NCBI RefSeq assembly: GCF_023283535.1
Contig: NZ_JAKILT010000008.1
Span: 1-64,000, forward strand
Source of the DNA: Shewanella sairae
Lineage (GTDB): Bacteria > Pseudomonadota > Gammaproteobacteria > Enterobacterales > Shewanellaceae
Direction: 5' to 3'
DNA length: 64,000 nt
How positions within the stretch are numbered: the stretch's first letter is position 1; every line of letters begins with the position of its first letter. Of the stretch, positions 45,615 through 55,999 are shown piece after piece. Both the position numbers and the translations under genes were made by a program. The notes under the pieces were generated by a model. That model was not told the origin of the DNA, did not search any database, and saw nothing but the letters and a program-made list of their open reading frames with translations.

Positions 45615-46730
45615 CTATAAGTCAGACCAAATCATCACTTGCGCAGGCTGGTTATTTTTCCGAGTCGCACGGTACATACCTTCAGTATTAAACGGTGTCG
45701 CAATATTGCCGCGTTGATCAATTGCAATCACACCGCCTGTGCCACCAGCCGTTATCAATCGTTGATTAATCACTTCATCTGCCGCTTGAATAATGGATTT
45801 GTTTTGATACTTCACTTTTGCGCAAATATCACCCGCCACATGATAACGTATAAAGTACTCACCGTGGCCTGTGGCTGAAACCGCGCAAACACCATTCTCA
45901 GCATAAGTGCCTGCGCCAATAACCGGGGAATCTCCGATGCGGCCAAAACGTTTTGCCGTCATACCACCAGTCGATGTACCTGCAGCTAAATTACCGTTTT
46001 GATCGAGTGCAACCGCACCTACCGTGCCGAACTTATAATCAAACTCACTGTATTCTAGAGCACTTTGCTTGTAGTTATGGCTAATACCTGCACCAGTACT
46101 GGCTTGATAATCCGCATTTGACTCAGCCTTACGGATTTTTTCTTTGGCGCTATTTAATTGTTGATAACGATTGTCGGTATCAAAATGATTAGCCGGTACC
46201 AACTGATAACCTTGAGTTAACGCAAACTCTTCAGCCCCTTGACCTGACAACATCACATGGGGTGACTTTTCCATAACCGTAATCGCTAAATCGATAGGGT
46301 TCTTGATATGCTTAACACCGGCTACAGCGCCAGCATTCATGGTTTTACCGTCCATAATCGACGCATCTAATTCATGGGCACCGTCAAACGTGTAAACAGC
46401 ACCAACACCTGCGTTAAACAGTGGGCTATTTTCAAGAATATTAATCGATGCTTTCACCGCGACTATGCTGTCGCCACCTTTTGCGAGTACGTCATAGCCA
46501 GCATCGACCGCTTCTTGTAATTTAGCTCGATACGCTTTTTGCTGCTCAGGTGTTAAATTGGCCTTAGAAATTGTGCCCGCTCCACCATGAATCGCAATTG
46601 AAAACGGTTTATCATTTGCAATGGCATTCATTGATAAGCCTGTAGAGAAAACAACCAATAATGCCGCACTGAGCGTTTTATAATTCACAAACTGCATCCT
46701 TTTATATTTATTTGCCCTCTTTGTAACCAT
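45615..46730 (-). CDS. Exported isoaspartyl peptidase / L-asparaginase (Ntn-hydrolase)
   Basis: 371 residues (360 from the internal ATG 46697). A signal peptide precedes the enzyme (SAALLVVFSTGLSMNAIAND), then FSIAIHGGAGTISKANLTPEQ. The Ntn-hydrolase is made as a precursor that cuts itself before a threonine: FGTVGAVALDQNGNLAAGTSTGG holds the nucleophile Thr near 235, with GDSPVIGAGTYAENGVCAVS and GHGEYFIRYHVA after it. It removes isoaspartyl or beta-aspartyl residues from peptides. E. coli IaaA is also periplasmic-type. Start choice is uncertain: ATG 46730 and 46697 both lack a well-placed ribosome site. Divergent from tamA. Confidence 0.9.
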   Translation of the reverse strand: MVTKRANKYKRMQFVNYKTLSAALLVVFSTGLSMNAIANDKPFSIAIHGGAGTISKANLTPEQQKAYRAKLQEAVDAGYDVLAKGGDSIVAVKASINILENSPLFNAGVGAVYTFDGAHELDASIMDGKTMNAGAVAGVKHIKNPIDLAITVMEKSPHVMLSGQGAEEFALTQGYQLVPANHFDTDNRYQQLNSAKEKIRKAESNADYQASTGAGISHNYKQSALEYSEFDYKFGTVGAVALDQNGNLAAGTSTGGMTAKRFGRIGDSPVIGAGTYAENGVCAVSATGHGEYFIRYHVAGDICAKVKYQNKSIIQAADEVINQRLITAGGTGGVIAIDQRGNIATPFNTEGMYRATRKNNQPAQVMIWSDL

Positions 46731-46823
46731 TTTAAGCCATAATTACAATCTGCAACTTGCTTGAACAAGTGATTCTAGTGACAATAGATAGCCTCCTTTA
46801 AACCAATAATAAGAGTCTGATTT

Positions 46824-48671
46824 TTGTTAATAAGTTTGTTTAAATTGATGACATCTACTTTGCTGATTGCCTGTTTAACATTGGCAACATTTTCAGTTCG
46901 AGCAAACGATTGGTTAGATCTCAATATTAAAGGCGTTAAAAGCTCCCTTGCAACAAACGTCACAGCTCATCTTGGCTCTCTTCCTGACTCAGCAGTGCAG
47001 CGCCGTGCATTTATCTTTAACGCCCAAGACAATATCGAAGCCGCTATGCACTCTATGGGTTACTACCATAGCAAAGTGCAACAAGATGTGGTTAGCCACG
47101 ACAAAAAACCTTGGCAGTTAAACTTAGTTATTGACCCTGGCACGCCCACCTTGATTAGCTGGATAGATATTCAAGTAAAAGGCGAAATGCAAACTGACCC
47201 ACTGTTTGAAAAGTGGCTTAGCCAATTAAAAATTCGCCCAGGCGATCGCCTTAACCATGGGGTTTATGACGATATCAAATCACAGTTATTGACGCTTGCA
47301 CTAGCCCGAGGTTATTTTGATGGAAAATTTGATCAAGCTGAAATTTTAGTTGATCGCGACTTTAACACCGCAAAGATTTCGCTCTATTATGATTCAGGTA
47401 AGCGATACCACATAGGTCAGGTGAGCTTTACAGGCTCAACCCTAGAGCCACAGATTTTAGAAGAGTTAGTCCCCTTTAAACTCGATGCACCCTATAGTAC
47501 CGGGAATTTGGGTCAATTAAATCGACAATTACTTGATACCGGCTATTTTTCAAATATCAAGGTCCTGCCTTTAGTCGACCATGTTGATGGTCTGCTTGTG
47601 CCTGTGCGCGTAGAATTAAGTCCTAAGCCTAACCACTCTATTGAGTTAGGTCTCGGTGCAGACATCGGTAATACCGTTGATAACAACCTTGAGCCTAGAC
47701 TGCGCGTCACTTGGCGCACGCCACAAATTAACAAATATGGCCATTCACAGGAAACCACCGCCGAGTGGTCACCGGACAAACCTAAGTTCTTAACTACCTA
47801 TACCATTCCGTTAACTCACCCCCTCGATGACCAGCTTAAAATCCGCACAGGCATGCTCAGAGACAAATACGGGGTAACACAGGTTTACAATAGTGAAGAT
47901 CGCAACTTTAACAATACAGGCCAACTCGAAGCCTCTAAAATGCTATTTGCCGTTATTCGGCAACAACGCTTACAAAGTAAATGGTTATTCAATTACTCAG
48001 CTGAAGTCATGAAAGAAACCTATCAACAGTCAGGGGTTGACTATGACCCTCGTTACGTTTTGTTTGGCACTAGCTTGTCTAAAACAACCCGTGGCGATAA
48101 CTCGCTCGATCCTAAATCTGGCTTTTTTCAATTTTACAGCCTTGAGTATGCCGACCCTAGCTTAGGTTCAGAGGTCAGACTCACGCGCTTACAAACTAAG
48201 TTCAAGTGGATCAATACCTTTTTCGATAAGCACCGCATTGTATCTCGTCTTGATATGGCGGCGAATCTAACCAATGAAAACTCACTCGAAAACATTCCGC
48301 CATCTTTACGTTATTTTGCCGGTGGTGACCAAAGTATTCGTGGTTATAGTTACAATGAGTTAGGGCCATCGATTGATTCGATAAATGAAAATGGTGAAAC
48401 CGTTCGCGAAGTTGTGGGCGGGCGCTACTTAATGGTGGGAAGCCTTGAATATCAATACTACGTCACACCAAGTTGGCGTGTGGCCACTTTTATTGATGCC
48501 GGTAACGCTTTTGATGTTAATCAAATCGAACTTGTTACCTCGGTAGGCGCGGGGATTCACTGGATCTCCCCCATTGGCCCCGTAAAACTAGATGTGGGTG
48601 TTGGCCTAAAAGAAACTGACACGATAAGTCGTCCTTGGCGAATACACATCACCATGGGAGCTGAATTATGA
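46824..48671 (+). CDS. tamA: TamA, outer-membrane translocation and assembly barrel
   Basis: 615 residues; Omp85-family partner of TamB in assembling outer-membrane proteins. A signal peptide ends about residue 27 (..FSVRAND). POTRA domains cover about 30-270 (HVSF-type strands such as KRYHIGQVSFTGSTLEP). A beta-barrel follows with the barrel-plug motif RYFAGGDQSIRGYSYNELGP and the C-terminal strand WRIHITMGAEL. I start at TTG 46824, eight bases after AAGAG, which adds a lysine to the signal peptide; ATG 46848 is the alternative. The next gene overlaps its stop by 4 bases. Confidence 0.94.
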   Translation: MLISLFKLMTSTLLIACLTLATFSVRANDWLDLNIKGVKSSLATNVTAHLGSLPDSAVQRRAFIFNAQDNIEAAMHSMGYYHSKVQQDVVSHDKKPWQLNLVIDPGTPTLISWIDIQVKGEMQTDPLFEKWLSQLKIRPGDRLNHGVYDDIKSQLLTLALARGYFDGKFDQAEILVDRDFNTAKISLYYDSGKRYHIGQVSFTGSTLEPQILEELVPFKLDAPYSTGNLGQLNRQLLDTGYFSNIKVLPLVDHVDGLLVPVRVELSPKPNHSIELGLGADIGNTVDNNLEPRLRVTWRTPQINKYGHSQETTAEWSPDKPKFLTTYTIPLTHPLDDQLKIRTGMLRDKYGVTQVYNSEDRNFNNTGQLEASKMLFAVIRQQRLQSKWLFNYSAEVMKETYQQSGVDYDPRYVLFGTSLSKTTRGDNSLDPKSGFFQFYSLEYADPSLGSEVRLTRLQTKFKWINTFFDKHRIVSRLDMAANLTNENSLENIPPSLRYFAGGDQSIRGYSYNELGPSIDSINENGETVREVVGGRYLMVGSLEYQYYVTPSWRVATFIDAGNAFDVNQIELVTSVGAGIHWISPIGPVKLDVGVGLKETDTISRPWRIHITMGAEL

Positions 48672-51600
48672 TAACTCCTAAAGAGGAAGCCGATATCACA
48701 GCGGCAAATGAAAACACAACTCAGGTAAAGCTGGGTTTGGGAACAAGGCTTTCGCGCCGATTTAAACTCTGTAGCCGAATCATATTCTACACACCTTTAT
48801 TGTTATTGATTAGCTTAGCGGTGTTAATAGGTACTGAGTTTGGCAGCCATATCACCGTAAAACTCGCAGATATGTTAGTGCCAGATCTAGAGCTTGACTA
48901 CAAATCAGGACAAATAAACCGTCAGTTAGAGCTTAACTACGGCGCATGGCAAATGGCGGGGGTAAAGGTTCAAATAACCGATCTAGTACTTGCTTGGAAC
49001 CCGATGTGTTTAATGCAAAAGCAGTTATGTGTTGAGCAATTGGCCAGCTCTAAAGTTAATGTCGAAATCGATACCCATTTAATAGGGGCTTATAGTAAAG
49101 CAGAAACAACAGATATCTCTTCGGGTAATGCTCAAGATAATACAGAGCCAGAAGCTGATGAAAATCAAGAAATAACGCTGCCATTTGGTATCACGCTTAG
49201 CAACGGTGCGCTTAAAAATGTGACTGTGCGCGTTAACGATATGGACTTTAATGCAAACCAGCTTGACCTAAGTGCTGAGTGGCTTGCTACAGGGATCCGT
49301 GCCAGTAAAATTTATTCAGAAGGCCTTTTAGTCTCAATCCCTTTTGAAACAGAGACTACGCCAGATAGCGTCACAGAAGGTGAGCCAACACAGTCAGGAG
49401 CCCCCTCGAAAAACGCTGCTACAGAGCAAGCAACTGAAAGCTGGGCTATGGCAAACTTACCAGCTGTTTTTATGCCTATACCGGTATTTGTTAATACGTT
49501 AGACATCGACAATGGCGACTTAATTCTCGGTCCACGCAAAGATCATTTTGACAGCCTGCACCTCAGTGGTAGTTACCAGCAATTTCTTATCAATATCGAT
49601 GACTTTAAGGCGAGTCATAGCTATGGCGACGTTAGACTGATTGGTCAAATGTCATTAATCGACGACTATCCAATGGATATACAGTCCTCTATTAAGCTTG
49701 CCAAAGTTACCGAGTTACCGGGACTTAAAGGACAAAATTTAGAACTTACGGTTAAGCAAGGGTTTAACGATCTTAATAGCCATATAGTCGGGACAGGCCA
49801 ATTCAAATTTGATGTTAATTCAAACATCAAACTTGCTAATCCGCAGCTCCCTTTTAGGCTTGCGCTTAACGCAGAAAGCTTACAGTGGCCATTACAAAAA
49901 CCCGATTATGTCGCCAAACGTGTTGAACTGTCAGCAAAAGGAGATCTGCAACAGCAAGCGATAAAACTAAAGAGTTTATTTACCTCGCCTTATCAGCCTC
50001 AAATAAGCATAGACAGTCGATTTAGCCATGAAAATCAAAGCCTAAAATTCGAAAAGTTGCATGTCCACAATAGTGAACTCGGTGAGTTGACACTACAGGG
50101 CACCTTTGGTTTTGGCGAACAATTACGATGGGACGCGACCATTGCCGCACAAAATATCAATATTGGTTTACTTAAGCTGTTACCGGAACAAGCGTTACCA
50201 GCTAGCGATATCACCGGCCCATTAACAAGCAGTGGTCAATATACTCTCGCAGATAATGCATGGTCTATCGATGTCAACAACGCCCGATTAAGCGGGCATA
50301 TCATGCATTACCCGCTCAATATAGACGGCGAACTCTCAATTAATGATAAGTTGTATTTAAGCTCCAATGGATTAAACGTTAACGCGTTGCAAAGTCGCTT
50401 ATTTATTCAGGGAAAAGTCGAAAAACAATGGGCTCTTACCGGTAAGTTAGATATACCTGATCTTAGCTTATGGCAGCAAGATGCAGCGGGTATGATTAAT
50501 GCTGATATTAGTGTATCGGGTGATAATGAACAGCCGGATATTGGCGTTAAACTTAAGGCTGAAGAATTACAATTTCAAGCCCTTGAACTCGAGAAACTAT
50601 CACTAAACGGCCATTATAAGCCTTTTAACAATCAAGCATTTAATGCTGACGTCAATTTACAAAATTTTAGCTATCAAGACCTTGAGCTTAGCAGTATTGA
50701 TCTAGCCACCACAGGTGATCTAAATGATCAATCTTTGGTCATCACATCCGTAGGCGATCTCGCATTAAGTACAGAAATGGTAAGTAGCTACGATGATAAG
50801 AAGCAAGTGATTATTGCTCAAGTCGACAGCCTATCTGTAGCCTCCAAGTTAGGTGACATATCCATTGAGCAAGCCGTTAATGCCGAATACTCCTTAAAAA
50901 CACAAACCGGAACGCTAGCCCCCTTCTGTTTATCACATAGTGGCGGAAAGTTATGTGCGAAAAAGGATATTTTATTAGGACTAAGTGGCCAAGCCGCACT
51001 AACATTTAATGGCGATCTCGGTAGACTTGTTGAACCTTGGTTGCCACAAAGTATTGATTGGAATGGACCTGCAACCCTCGCTGCCAGTATCAAATGGTTT
51101 GAAGATAAAAAGCCAATTGGCGAGCTTAACCTGCAACTCGACGAAGGTAATATTGACTTTCAAGCAACCAATAACAGTAAAGTCGCAGTTGGCTATAAGT
51201 CGTTAACCCTGCAAAGCTTACTCAATGAAAAACTACTGCAGACCTCTATATCGCTCGAATCGCAAAAAATTGCGAGTATGGACGCTAACCTTGCAATTAA
51301 TGTCACCCCAGATAGAGCAATGAACGGCAAGCTATCTTTACACAAAATAAATTTAGAAGCCTTAGGTGTACTCTTACCTGAACTTGAAGTACTAGAAGGC
51401 ATTATCTCAAGTGAGCTTACAATCGCAGGAACGCTAAACGATCCACAAGTGAGTGGCGAAATCGCCCTCAACAAAGGCTCAATTATGGCAACGGCCAATC
51501 CTACCTTGCTTGAGGATATTGATCTTGATTTTATTTTTGCGGGTAAAAAAGCAAAAATTGACGGTGAGCTAAAAATGGGTAAAGGCTTAGCCTACGTTGA

Positions 51601-52600
51601 TGGTGAGCTCGATTGGCTACAGAAAAAACTGAATGGTTCTTTCGATATAAAAGGCGATAATCTAGCGGTTATTCAACCCCCACTCGCCATTTTAAATGTA
51701 GGAACTGACTTACAAGTAAAATTCACCGATGAGTCATTTAATATCAGTGGTGATATAAACGTGCCCTCAGGCAAGATTACTATCGTTCAACTACCAGAAG
51801 GAGGCGTCGCAGTTTCTAAAGATGTCGTATTTGAGGACAGTTTATCTTCAAAAGAAGCAAAAGCCTCGCCTTTAGCCGTTTCGGCCCAAGTTAACCTAAA
51901 TATCGGTGACAAACTCAAAGTTGATGGCATGGGGCTAGCTGGTCGACTACAAGGAAAACTGGAGCTAAAACAAGATCCCTTTAGGCCCCCTCTACTCTTT
52001 GGCGAAATTAAAGTCATTGATGGCAGCTATAAATTTATGGGGCAAACCTTGGAAATAAAAGCCGGTGAAATGCAGTTTATTGGCCCCATTGATGTGCCAA
52101 ACCTTAACATTGAAGCCGTAAGAGAAATTAAAGACGAAGATGTGGTTGCCGGAGTCCGTATTACAGGTACACCACTCAAGCCTGTTGTCGATCTCTTTTC
52201 TAACCCAGCCAAAGAACAGGCTGAGATTTTAAACTATATCGTCCGCGGAACCGGATTGAGTAATACCAGTGTCGATCAAAACAGCGGTCTAATGATGGGA
52301 GCCGCATTAACCTTAAGCAGCCAAATCGGCGGCGGTGCTATTGGCAACATCGGAAATACCGCAACCGGCATTATTGAAAAAATAGGCTTTTCTAACGTAC
52401 AACTCGATGCCAATGATGACGGCCGCTTTGCTATTAGCGGCTTTATTGGTGAAGACTTGATGGTTAAATATGGCGTTGGCGTATTTAACCCGGGCTATGA
52501 AATGACCGTACGGTATTACTTATTATCTCAACTTTACCTAGAAACGGTGTCAGGCACGATTGAGCAGTCTTTAGATATCTATTACAGCTTTGATTTATAG
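48668..52600 (+). CDS. tamB: TamB, translocation and assembly module / AsmA-like bridge protein
   Basis: 1310 residues. An N-terminal membrane helix (FYTPLLLLISLAVLIGTEFG near 42-62) is followed by a very long beta-taco periplasmic region and the C-terminal TamB domain (DUF490): AEILNYIVRGTGLSNTSVDQ, MMGAALTLSSQIGGGAIG, ATGIIEKIGFSNVQLD and the end LYLETVSGTIEQSLDIYYSF. It spans the periplasm to work with TamA and moves phospholipid. Coupled to tamA by an ATGA overlap and closed by a strong terminator. Confidence 0.95.
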   Translation: MITPKEEADITAANENTTQVKLGLGTRLSRRFKLCSRIIFYTPLLLLISLAVLIGTEFGSHITVKLADMLVPDLELDYKSGQINRQLELNYGAWQMAGVKVQITDLVLAWNPMCLMQKQLCVEQLASSKVNVEIDTHLIGAYSKAETTDISSGNAQDNTEPEADENQEITLPFGITLSNGALKNVTVRVNDMDFNANQLDLSAEWLATGIRASKIYSEGLLVSIPFETETTPDSVTEGEPTQSGAPSKNAATEQATESWAMANLPAVFMPIPVFVNTLDIDNGDLILGPRKDHFDSLHLSGSYQQFLINIDDFKASHSYGDVRLIGQMSLIDDYPMDIQSSIKLAKVTELPGLKGQNLELTVKQGFNDLNSHIVGTGQFKFDVNSNIKLANPQLPFRLALNAESLQWPLQKPDYVAKRVELSAKGDLQQQAIKLKSLFTSPYQPQISIDSRFSHENQSLKFEKLHVHNSELGELTLQGTFGFGEQLRWDATIAAQNINIGLLKLLPEQALPASDITGPLTSSGQYTLADNAWSIDVNNARLSGHIMHYPLNIDGELSINDKLYLSSNGLNVNALQSRLFIQGKVEKQWALTGKLDIPDLSLWQQDAAGMINADISVSGDNEQPDIGVKLKAEELQFQALELEKLSLNGHYKPFNNQAFNADVNLQNFSYQDLELSSIDLATTGDLNDQSLVITSVGDLALSTEMVSSYDDKKQVIIAQVDSLSVASKLGDISIEQAVNAEYSLKTQTGTLAPFCLSHSGGKLCAKKDILLGLSGQAALTFNGDLGRLVEPWLPQSIDWNGPATLAASIKWFEDKKPIGELNLQLDEGNIDFQATNNSKVAVGYKSLTLQSLLNEKLLQTSISLESQKIASMDANLAINVTPDRAMNGKLSLHKINLEALGVLLPELEVLEGIISSELTIAGTLNDPQVSGEIALNKGSIMATANPTLLEDIDLDFIFAGKKAKIDGELKMGKGLAYVDGELDWLQKKLNGSFDIKGDNLAVIQPPLAILNVGTDLQVKFTDESFNISGDINVPSGKITIVQLPEGGVAVSKDVVFEDSLSSKEAKASPLAVSAQVNLNIGDKLKVDGMGLAGRLQGKLELKQDPFRPPLLFGEIKVIDGSYKFMGQTLEIKAGEMQFIGPIDVPNLNIEAVREIKDEDVVAGVRITGTPLKPVVDLFSNPAKEQAEILNYIVRGTGLSNTSVDQNSGLMMGAALTLSSQIGGGAIGNIGNTATGIIEKIGFSNVQLDANDDGRFAISGFIGEDLMVKYGVGVFNPGYEMTVRYYLLSQLYLETVSGTIEQSLDIYYSFDL

Positions 52601-52631
52601 CGCTTATATAACACTGCATTTGAATCGCCAC

Positions 52632-52659
52632 AAAAAAGCCATCTAAACGATGGCTTTTT
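52632..52659. terminator. Bidirectional terminator between tamB and fadR
   Basis: AAAAAGCCATC / GATGGCTTTTT with loop TAAAC; T-runs on both strands serve tamB and the convergent fadR. Confidence 0.9.
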
Positions 52660-52696
52660 ATTTAAGCGGCTGTGATAACAGATTAAGTTAGCTAAT

Positions 52697-53416
52697 TTAA
52701 GTATCTGAGTGACCTAAATTCTCTGGCATGTCATCACGCAGACTTTGCCACATCATGCCACTATTAATACCGTATGTACGCATTAACGCTGGCACATCTA
52801 CGTAATTTTTAGCAATCGCTAAAGTTTGAAGCTGCTTATAAAACTCCATCGCCAAAGCTCGGGCTTCAGGACTTGAGAAATAATAACGCCCTACTCTACT
52901 GTATAAGCCCTTAAAGCCATTTAATATCAATACGTAAAGTGGATTTCCAGAGCTGAACGCTAACGTGTGCTGTAACTCATAATCGAATTCAGCGTATGCT
53001 TCAGCATTATCTTCAAGTAAATCAAGCTCAGCTAAAGCAGCAATGGCCTTATCTGGATTATTGCGAATTGCACCTCTAAAATAGATAGCACTGACACTGC
53101 TACGCGCAGATAACAATTGATCCACTAATTCAGGAAAACCTTCAGGGTTAAGCTCAGCAATGGTCTCAAGAATATTTAGACCCGAAGTTTCCCAAAAATT
53201 GTTAACTCGAGTTGGCTTACCATGCTGGATAGTGAGCCACCCATCTCGCGCTAAGCGCTGCAGAACTTCACGTAACGTTGTGCGAGTTACGCCGATTAAT
53301 TCTGACAGCTCACGCTCAGCGGGCAGAATAGAGCCTGGTGGAAACTTATTTTCCCAGATGGATCGTACAATATACTTCTCTGCGAAACTTGCAGGACCTT
53401 TGGCATTGATGATCAT
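52697..53416 (-). CDS. fadR: Fatty acid metabolism regulator FadR (GntR family)
   Basis: 239 residues, the usual length. Winged helix at about 8-75: [60 protein letters not shown]. The acyl-CoA-binding C-terminal domain contains [20 protein letters not shown]. Without acyl-CoA it represses fad genes and activates fab genes. Divergent from nhaB, as in E. coli. A FadR-type operator lies about 45 bases upstream of its start, suggesting self-regulation. Confidence 0.96.
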   Translation of the reverse strand: MIINAKGPASFAEKYIVRSIWENKFPPGSILPAERELSELIGVTRTTLREVLQRLARDGWLTIQHGKPTRVNNFWETSGLNILETIAELNPEGFPELVDQLLSARSSVSAIYFRGAIRNNPDKAIAALAELDLLEDNAEAYAEFDYELQHTLAFSSGNPLYVLILNGFKGLYSRVGRYYFSSPEARALAMEFYKQLQTLAIAKNYVDVPALMRTYGINSGMMWQSLRDDMPENLGHSDT

Positions 53417-53452
53417 TAACCTACTCTATCTAATTATTAGTGTTGTTCTAGC

Positions 53453-53469
53453 GACTGATCATACCAGAG
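53453..53469 (-). promoter_or_regulatory. Candidate FadR operator upstream of fadR
   Basis: Minus strand CTCTGGTATGATCAGTC contains CTGGT-n-GAnCAG, matching 11 of the 16 fixed positions of the AACTGGTCNGACCAGTT-type consensus. Placed 37-53 bases before the fadR start, in the promoter. Confidence 0.5.
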
Positions 53470-53555
53470 CCATGAAAAATGAAAACTAAAACAGCGCGAA
53501 TTGACAGTGACTAAATATAGAAACGAGCCGAACCGCTCATTTTTTACGCTAACAG

Positions 53556-53570
53556 GTCATTTTAAATGAC
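53556..53570. repeat. 7-1-7 palindrome upstream of nhaB
   Basis: GTCATTT-T-AAATGAC, perfect arms, followed by a T-run, about 155 bases before nhaB. It resembles an operator more than a terminator because the stem is AT-rich and no gene ends before it. Confidence 0.4.
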
Positions 53571-53723
53571 ATTTTTTTGATATAGATAGCTGTTTCGTCA
53601 TTATGGGCTTTTTAAGTTTTCGAAAAGGTTTTATCTTTAGCATCGGCTTAATTATAGCTGGTAGCAAATTCCATTAAAATTTTGTTATTAGCAACTATAT
53701 AGATATCAAATAGAGAGGATTCC

Positions 53724-55310
53724 ATGCCTGTGACAATGAGTCGGGCGTTTCTTGACAACTTCTTGGGTAATTCACCGAAGTGGTTCAAACTCGCGATCAT
53801 ATCGTTTTTAGTGATCAACCCAATCGTATTTTACTTTAATCCGTTTGTGGCTGGCTGGCTGTTAGTTGTTGAGTTTATCTTCACTTTAGCAATGGCCCTA
53901 AAATGTTACCCACTACAACCAGGTGGTTTATTAGCGATTGAAGCTGTCGCCATTGGTATGACATCGCCTAGCCAAGTGCTGCATGAAATCGAAGCAAACC
54001 TTGAAGTAGTTCTACTACTAGTCTTCATGGTTGCTGGTATTTACTTCATGAAGCAATTGCTTCTATTTGTATTTACTAAGATGATCACTAAAGTACGCTC
54101 AAAAGTAGCAGTCTCTTTATTGTTCTGTATGGCTTCTGCATTCCTGTCTGCATTCTTAGATGCGTTAACTGTTATCGCCGTTATCATCACAGTTGCAGTA
54201 GGTTTCTACTCTATCTATCACAAAGTTGCATCAGGCAAGAGCTTTGGCGAAAGCCATGACCATACATCTGATGGTCAAAATCAGCTATGTGAAGAAGAAT
54301 TAGAATCTTTCCGTGGTTTCTTACGTAACCTACTTATGCATGCCGGTGTTGGTACTGCATTAGGTGGTGTTTGTACCATGGTTGGTGAACCACAAAACCT
54401 AATTATTGCAGCGCAAGCAAACTGGCAATTCGCTGAATTTGCTATTCGCATGTCACCAGTAACTGTTCCAGTATTCTTTGCTGGTATTACGACGTGTTTC
54501 TTAGTTGAGAAATTCAAAGTATTCGGTTACGGCCAGCAACTACCAGAAGCGGTTCATAAAATCCTTTCTGACTACGATGCTCATGAAGATGCTAACCGCA
54601 CCAAGCATGATAAAGTTAAGCTACTAATTCAAGCGGTTATTGGTGTGTGGTTAATCGCAGGTCTTGCACTGCATTTGGCGTCTGTAGGCTTAATCGGTCT
54701 ATCTGTCATCATTCTAGCGACTGCATTTAACGGTATCACTAACGAACACGCACTAGGTAAAGCTTTTGAAGAAGCGCTACCGTTTACTGCGCTATTAGCA
54801 GTATTCTTCGCTATCGTTGCCGTAATTATTGACCAGCAATTGTTTGCACCAGTGATCCAGTGGGCACTAAGCTATGAAGGTAACACTCAGTTAGTTATTT
54901 TCTATATTGCTAACGGTCTACTTTCAATGGTGAGCGATAACGTATTCGTGGGTACGGTTTACATTAACGAAGTGAAAGCTGCACTTCTAAATGGCCAAAT
55001 TACTCGTGATCAGTTCGACCTATTAGCAGTAGCAATCAACACTGGTACTAACCTACCATCAGTTGCTACGCCTAACGGTCAAGCAGCATTCCTATTCTTG
55101 CTAACTTCTGCAATCGCTCCGCTCATCCGCCTATCTTACGGCAGAATGGTGTGGATGGCGCTGCCTTACACGATCGTATTGTCTATTGTTGGTGTACTTG
55201 CAATTCAGTTAGGCGCACTAGAACAGATGACTCAATACTTCTATGACAGTCAAATGTTAATCCATCACTCTGCTCAAGCAGCTGCAGATGGTGTAGTATC
55301 ATCACATTGA
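53724..55310 (+). CDS. nhaB: Na+/H+ antiporter NhaB
   Basis: 528 residues, matching E. coli NhaB in length. Many membrane helices are seen, with family blocks [18 protein letters not shown] near the N-terminus, [40 protein letters not shown] and [20 protein letters not shown] (read in pieces). It exports sodium in exchange for protons in the inner membrane, useful in seawater and alkaline conditions. AGAGGA precedes the ATG. Located beside fadR as in E. coli and closed by a strong terminator. Confidence 0.97.
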   Translation: MPVTMSRAFLDNFLGNSPKWFKLAIISFLVINPIVFYFNPFVAGWLLVVEFIFTLAMALKCYPLQPGGLLAIEAVAIGMTSPSQVLHEIEANLEVVLLLVFMVAGIYFMKQLLLFVFTKMITKVRSKVAVSLLFCMASAFLSAFLDALTVIAVIITVAVGFYSIYHKVASGKSFGESHDHTSDGQNQLCEEELESFRGFLRNLLMHAGVGTALGGVCTMVGEPQNLIIAAQANWQFAEFAIRMSPVTVPVFFAGITTCFLVEKFKVFGYGQQLPEAVHKILSDYDAHEDANRTKHDKVKLLIQAVIGVWLIAGLALHLASVGLIGLSVIILATAFNGITNEHALGKAFEEALPFTALLAVFFAIVAVIIDQQLFAPVIQWALSYEGNTQLVIFYIANGLLSMVSDNVFVGTVYINEVKAALLNGQITRDQFDLLAVAINTGTNLPSVATPNGQAAFLFLLTSAIAPLIRLSYGRMVWMALPYTIVLSIVGVLAIQLGALEQMTQYFYDSQMLIHHSAQAAADGVVSSH

Positions 55311-55350
55311 TAAGCCTTATCTGAACTATTTTTTAAATAGTTAGTCATAT

Positions 55351-55380
55351 AAAACGCCCTATTCAATAGGGCGTTTTTTT
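55351..55380 (+). terminator. Intrinsic terminator after nhaB
   Basis: AAAACGCCCTAT / ATAGGGCGTTTT with loop TCA, followed by a T-run. Its end is only 7 bases before dsbB. Confidence 0.92.
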
Positions 55381-55387
55381 ACTTGCA

Positions 55388-55912
55388 ATGGAGACTTTGT
55401 CGTTGAATGCACTAATCGGATTTGCCCACTCTCGAGCCGCTTGGCTGATATTGATGTTCTCGGCCGTCGCGCTTGAGTTAGCCGCGCTGTTTTTTCAATA
55501 TGTCATGCATTTAAGCCCTTGTGTCATGTGCATCTATCAACGTGTCGCTGTTTTTGGACTTCTTTTCGCTGGTTTGATAGGCGTTATTGGTCACCGTTCG
55601 CGCATTGCACGTGGGGCAGCTGTTGCGATTTGGGGACTGAGTGCAATTTGGGGGCTTAAGCTAGCAATTGAGCTCGTCGATATGCAAACTAACCCTTCTC
55701 CTTTTGCAACCTGTTCTTATTTACCTGAATTCCCAAGCTGGCTGCAGCTACACGAATGGCTACCATCGGTATTTATGCCTACAGGCATGTGCACTGATAT
55801 CCCATGGGAGTTTATGGGAGTCACAATGGGGCAATATATGATTATCGCTTTCGCTGGTTATCTACTTGCCCTACTCGTGTTCATTATTCCAGCTCTAAAA
55901 AAATCAGTTTAG
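55388..55912 (+). CDS. dsbB: DsbB, quinone-linked disulfide bond formation protein
   Basis: 174 residues (169 from TTG 55403). Four membrane helices. The first cysteine pair is C45-C48 in [11 protein letters not shown]; the second pair is in [11 protein letters not shown] and [10 protein letters not shown]. It oxidises periplasmic DsbA and passes electrons to quinone. ATG 55388 has no ribosome site before it; GGAG inside the reading frame sits nine bases ahead of TTG 55403, so the true start may be that TTG. It follows nhaB after a terminator, as in E. coli. Confidence 0.95.
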   Translation: METLSLNALIGFAHSRAAWLILMFSAVALELAALFFQYVMHLSPCVMCIYQRVAVFGLLFAGLIGVIGHRSRIARGAAVAIWGLSAIWGLKLAIELVDMQTNPSPFATCSYLPEFPSWLQLHEWLPSVFMPTGMCTDIPWEFMGVTMGQYMIIAFAGYLLALLVFIIPALKKSV

Positions 55913-55936
55913 CCAGCAGCGTTAAATTAATCCTAT

Positions 55937-55969
55937 AAAAAAACGCCCGATAATATCGGGCGTTTTTTT
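55937..55969. terminator. Intrinsic terminator after dsbB (bidirectional)
   Basis: Seven A, ACGCCCGATA / TATCGGGCGT with a 1-base centre, then seven T. Serves dsbB and the convergent ycgN. It shares the ACGCCC core with the nhaB terminator. Confidence 0.92.
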
Positions 55970-55999
55970 ATGTTCTTACCGCAAGCCTAGCTGGCTGGC

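Larger units (their letters stand above)
53417..53723. other. 307-base region between divergent fadR and nhaB
   Basis: Contains the candidate FadR operator at the fadR end and the 7-1-7 palindrome at 53556; a GAGAGGA ribosome site precedes nhaB. No RNA gene seen. Confidence 0.5.
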
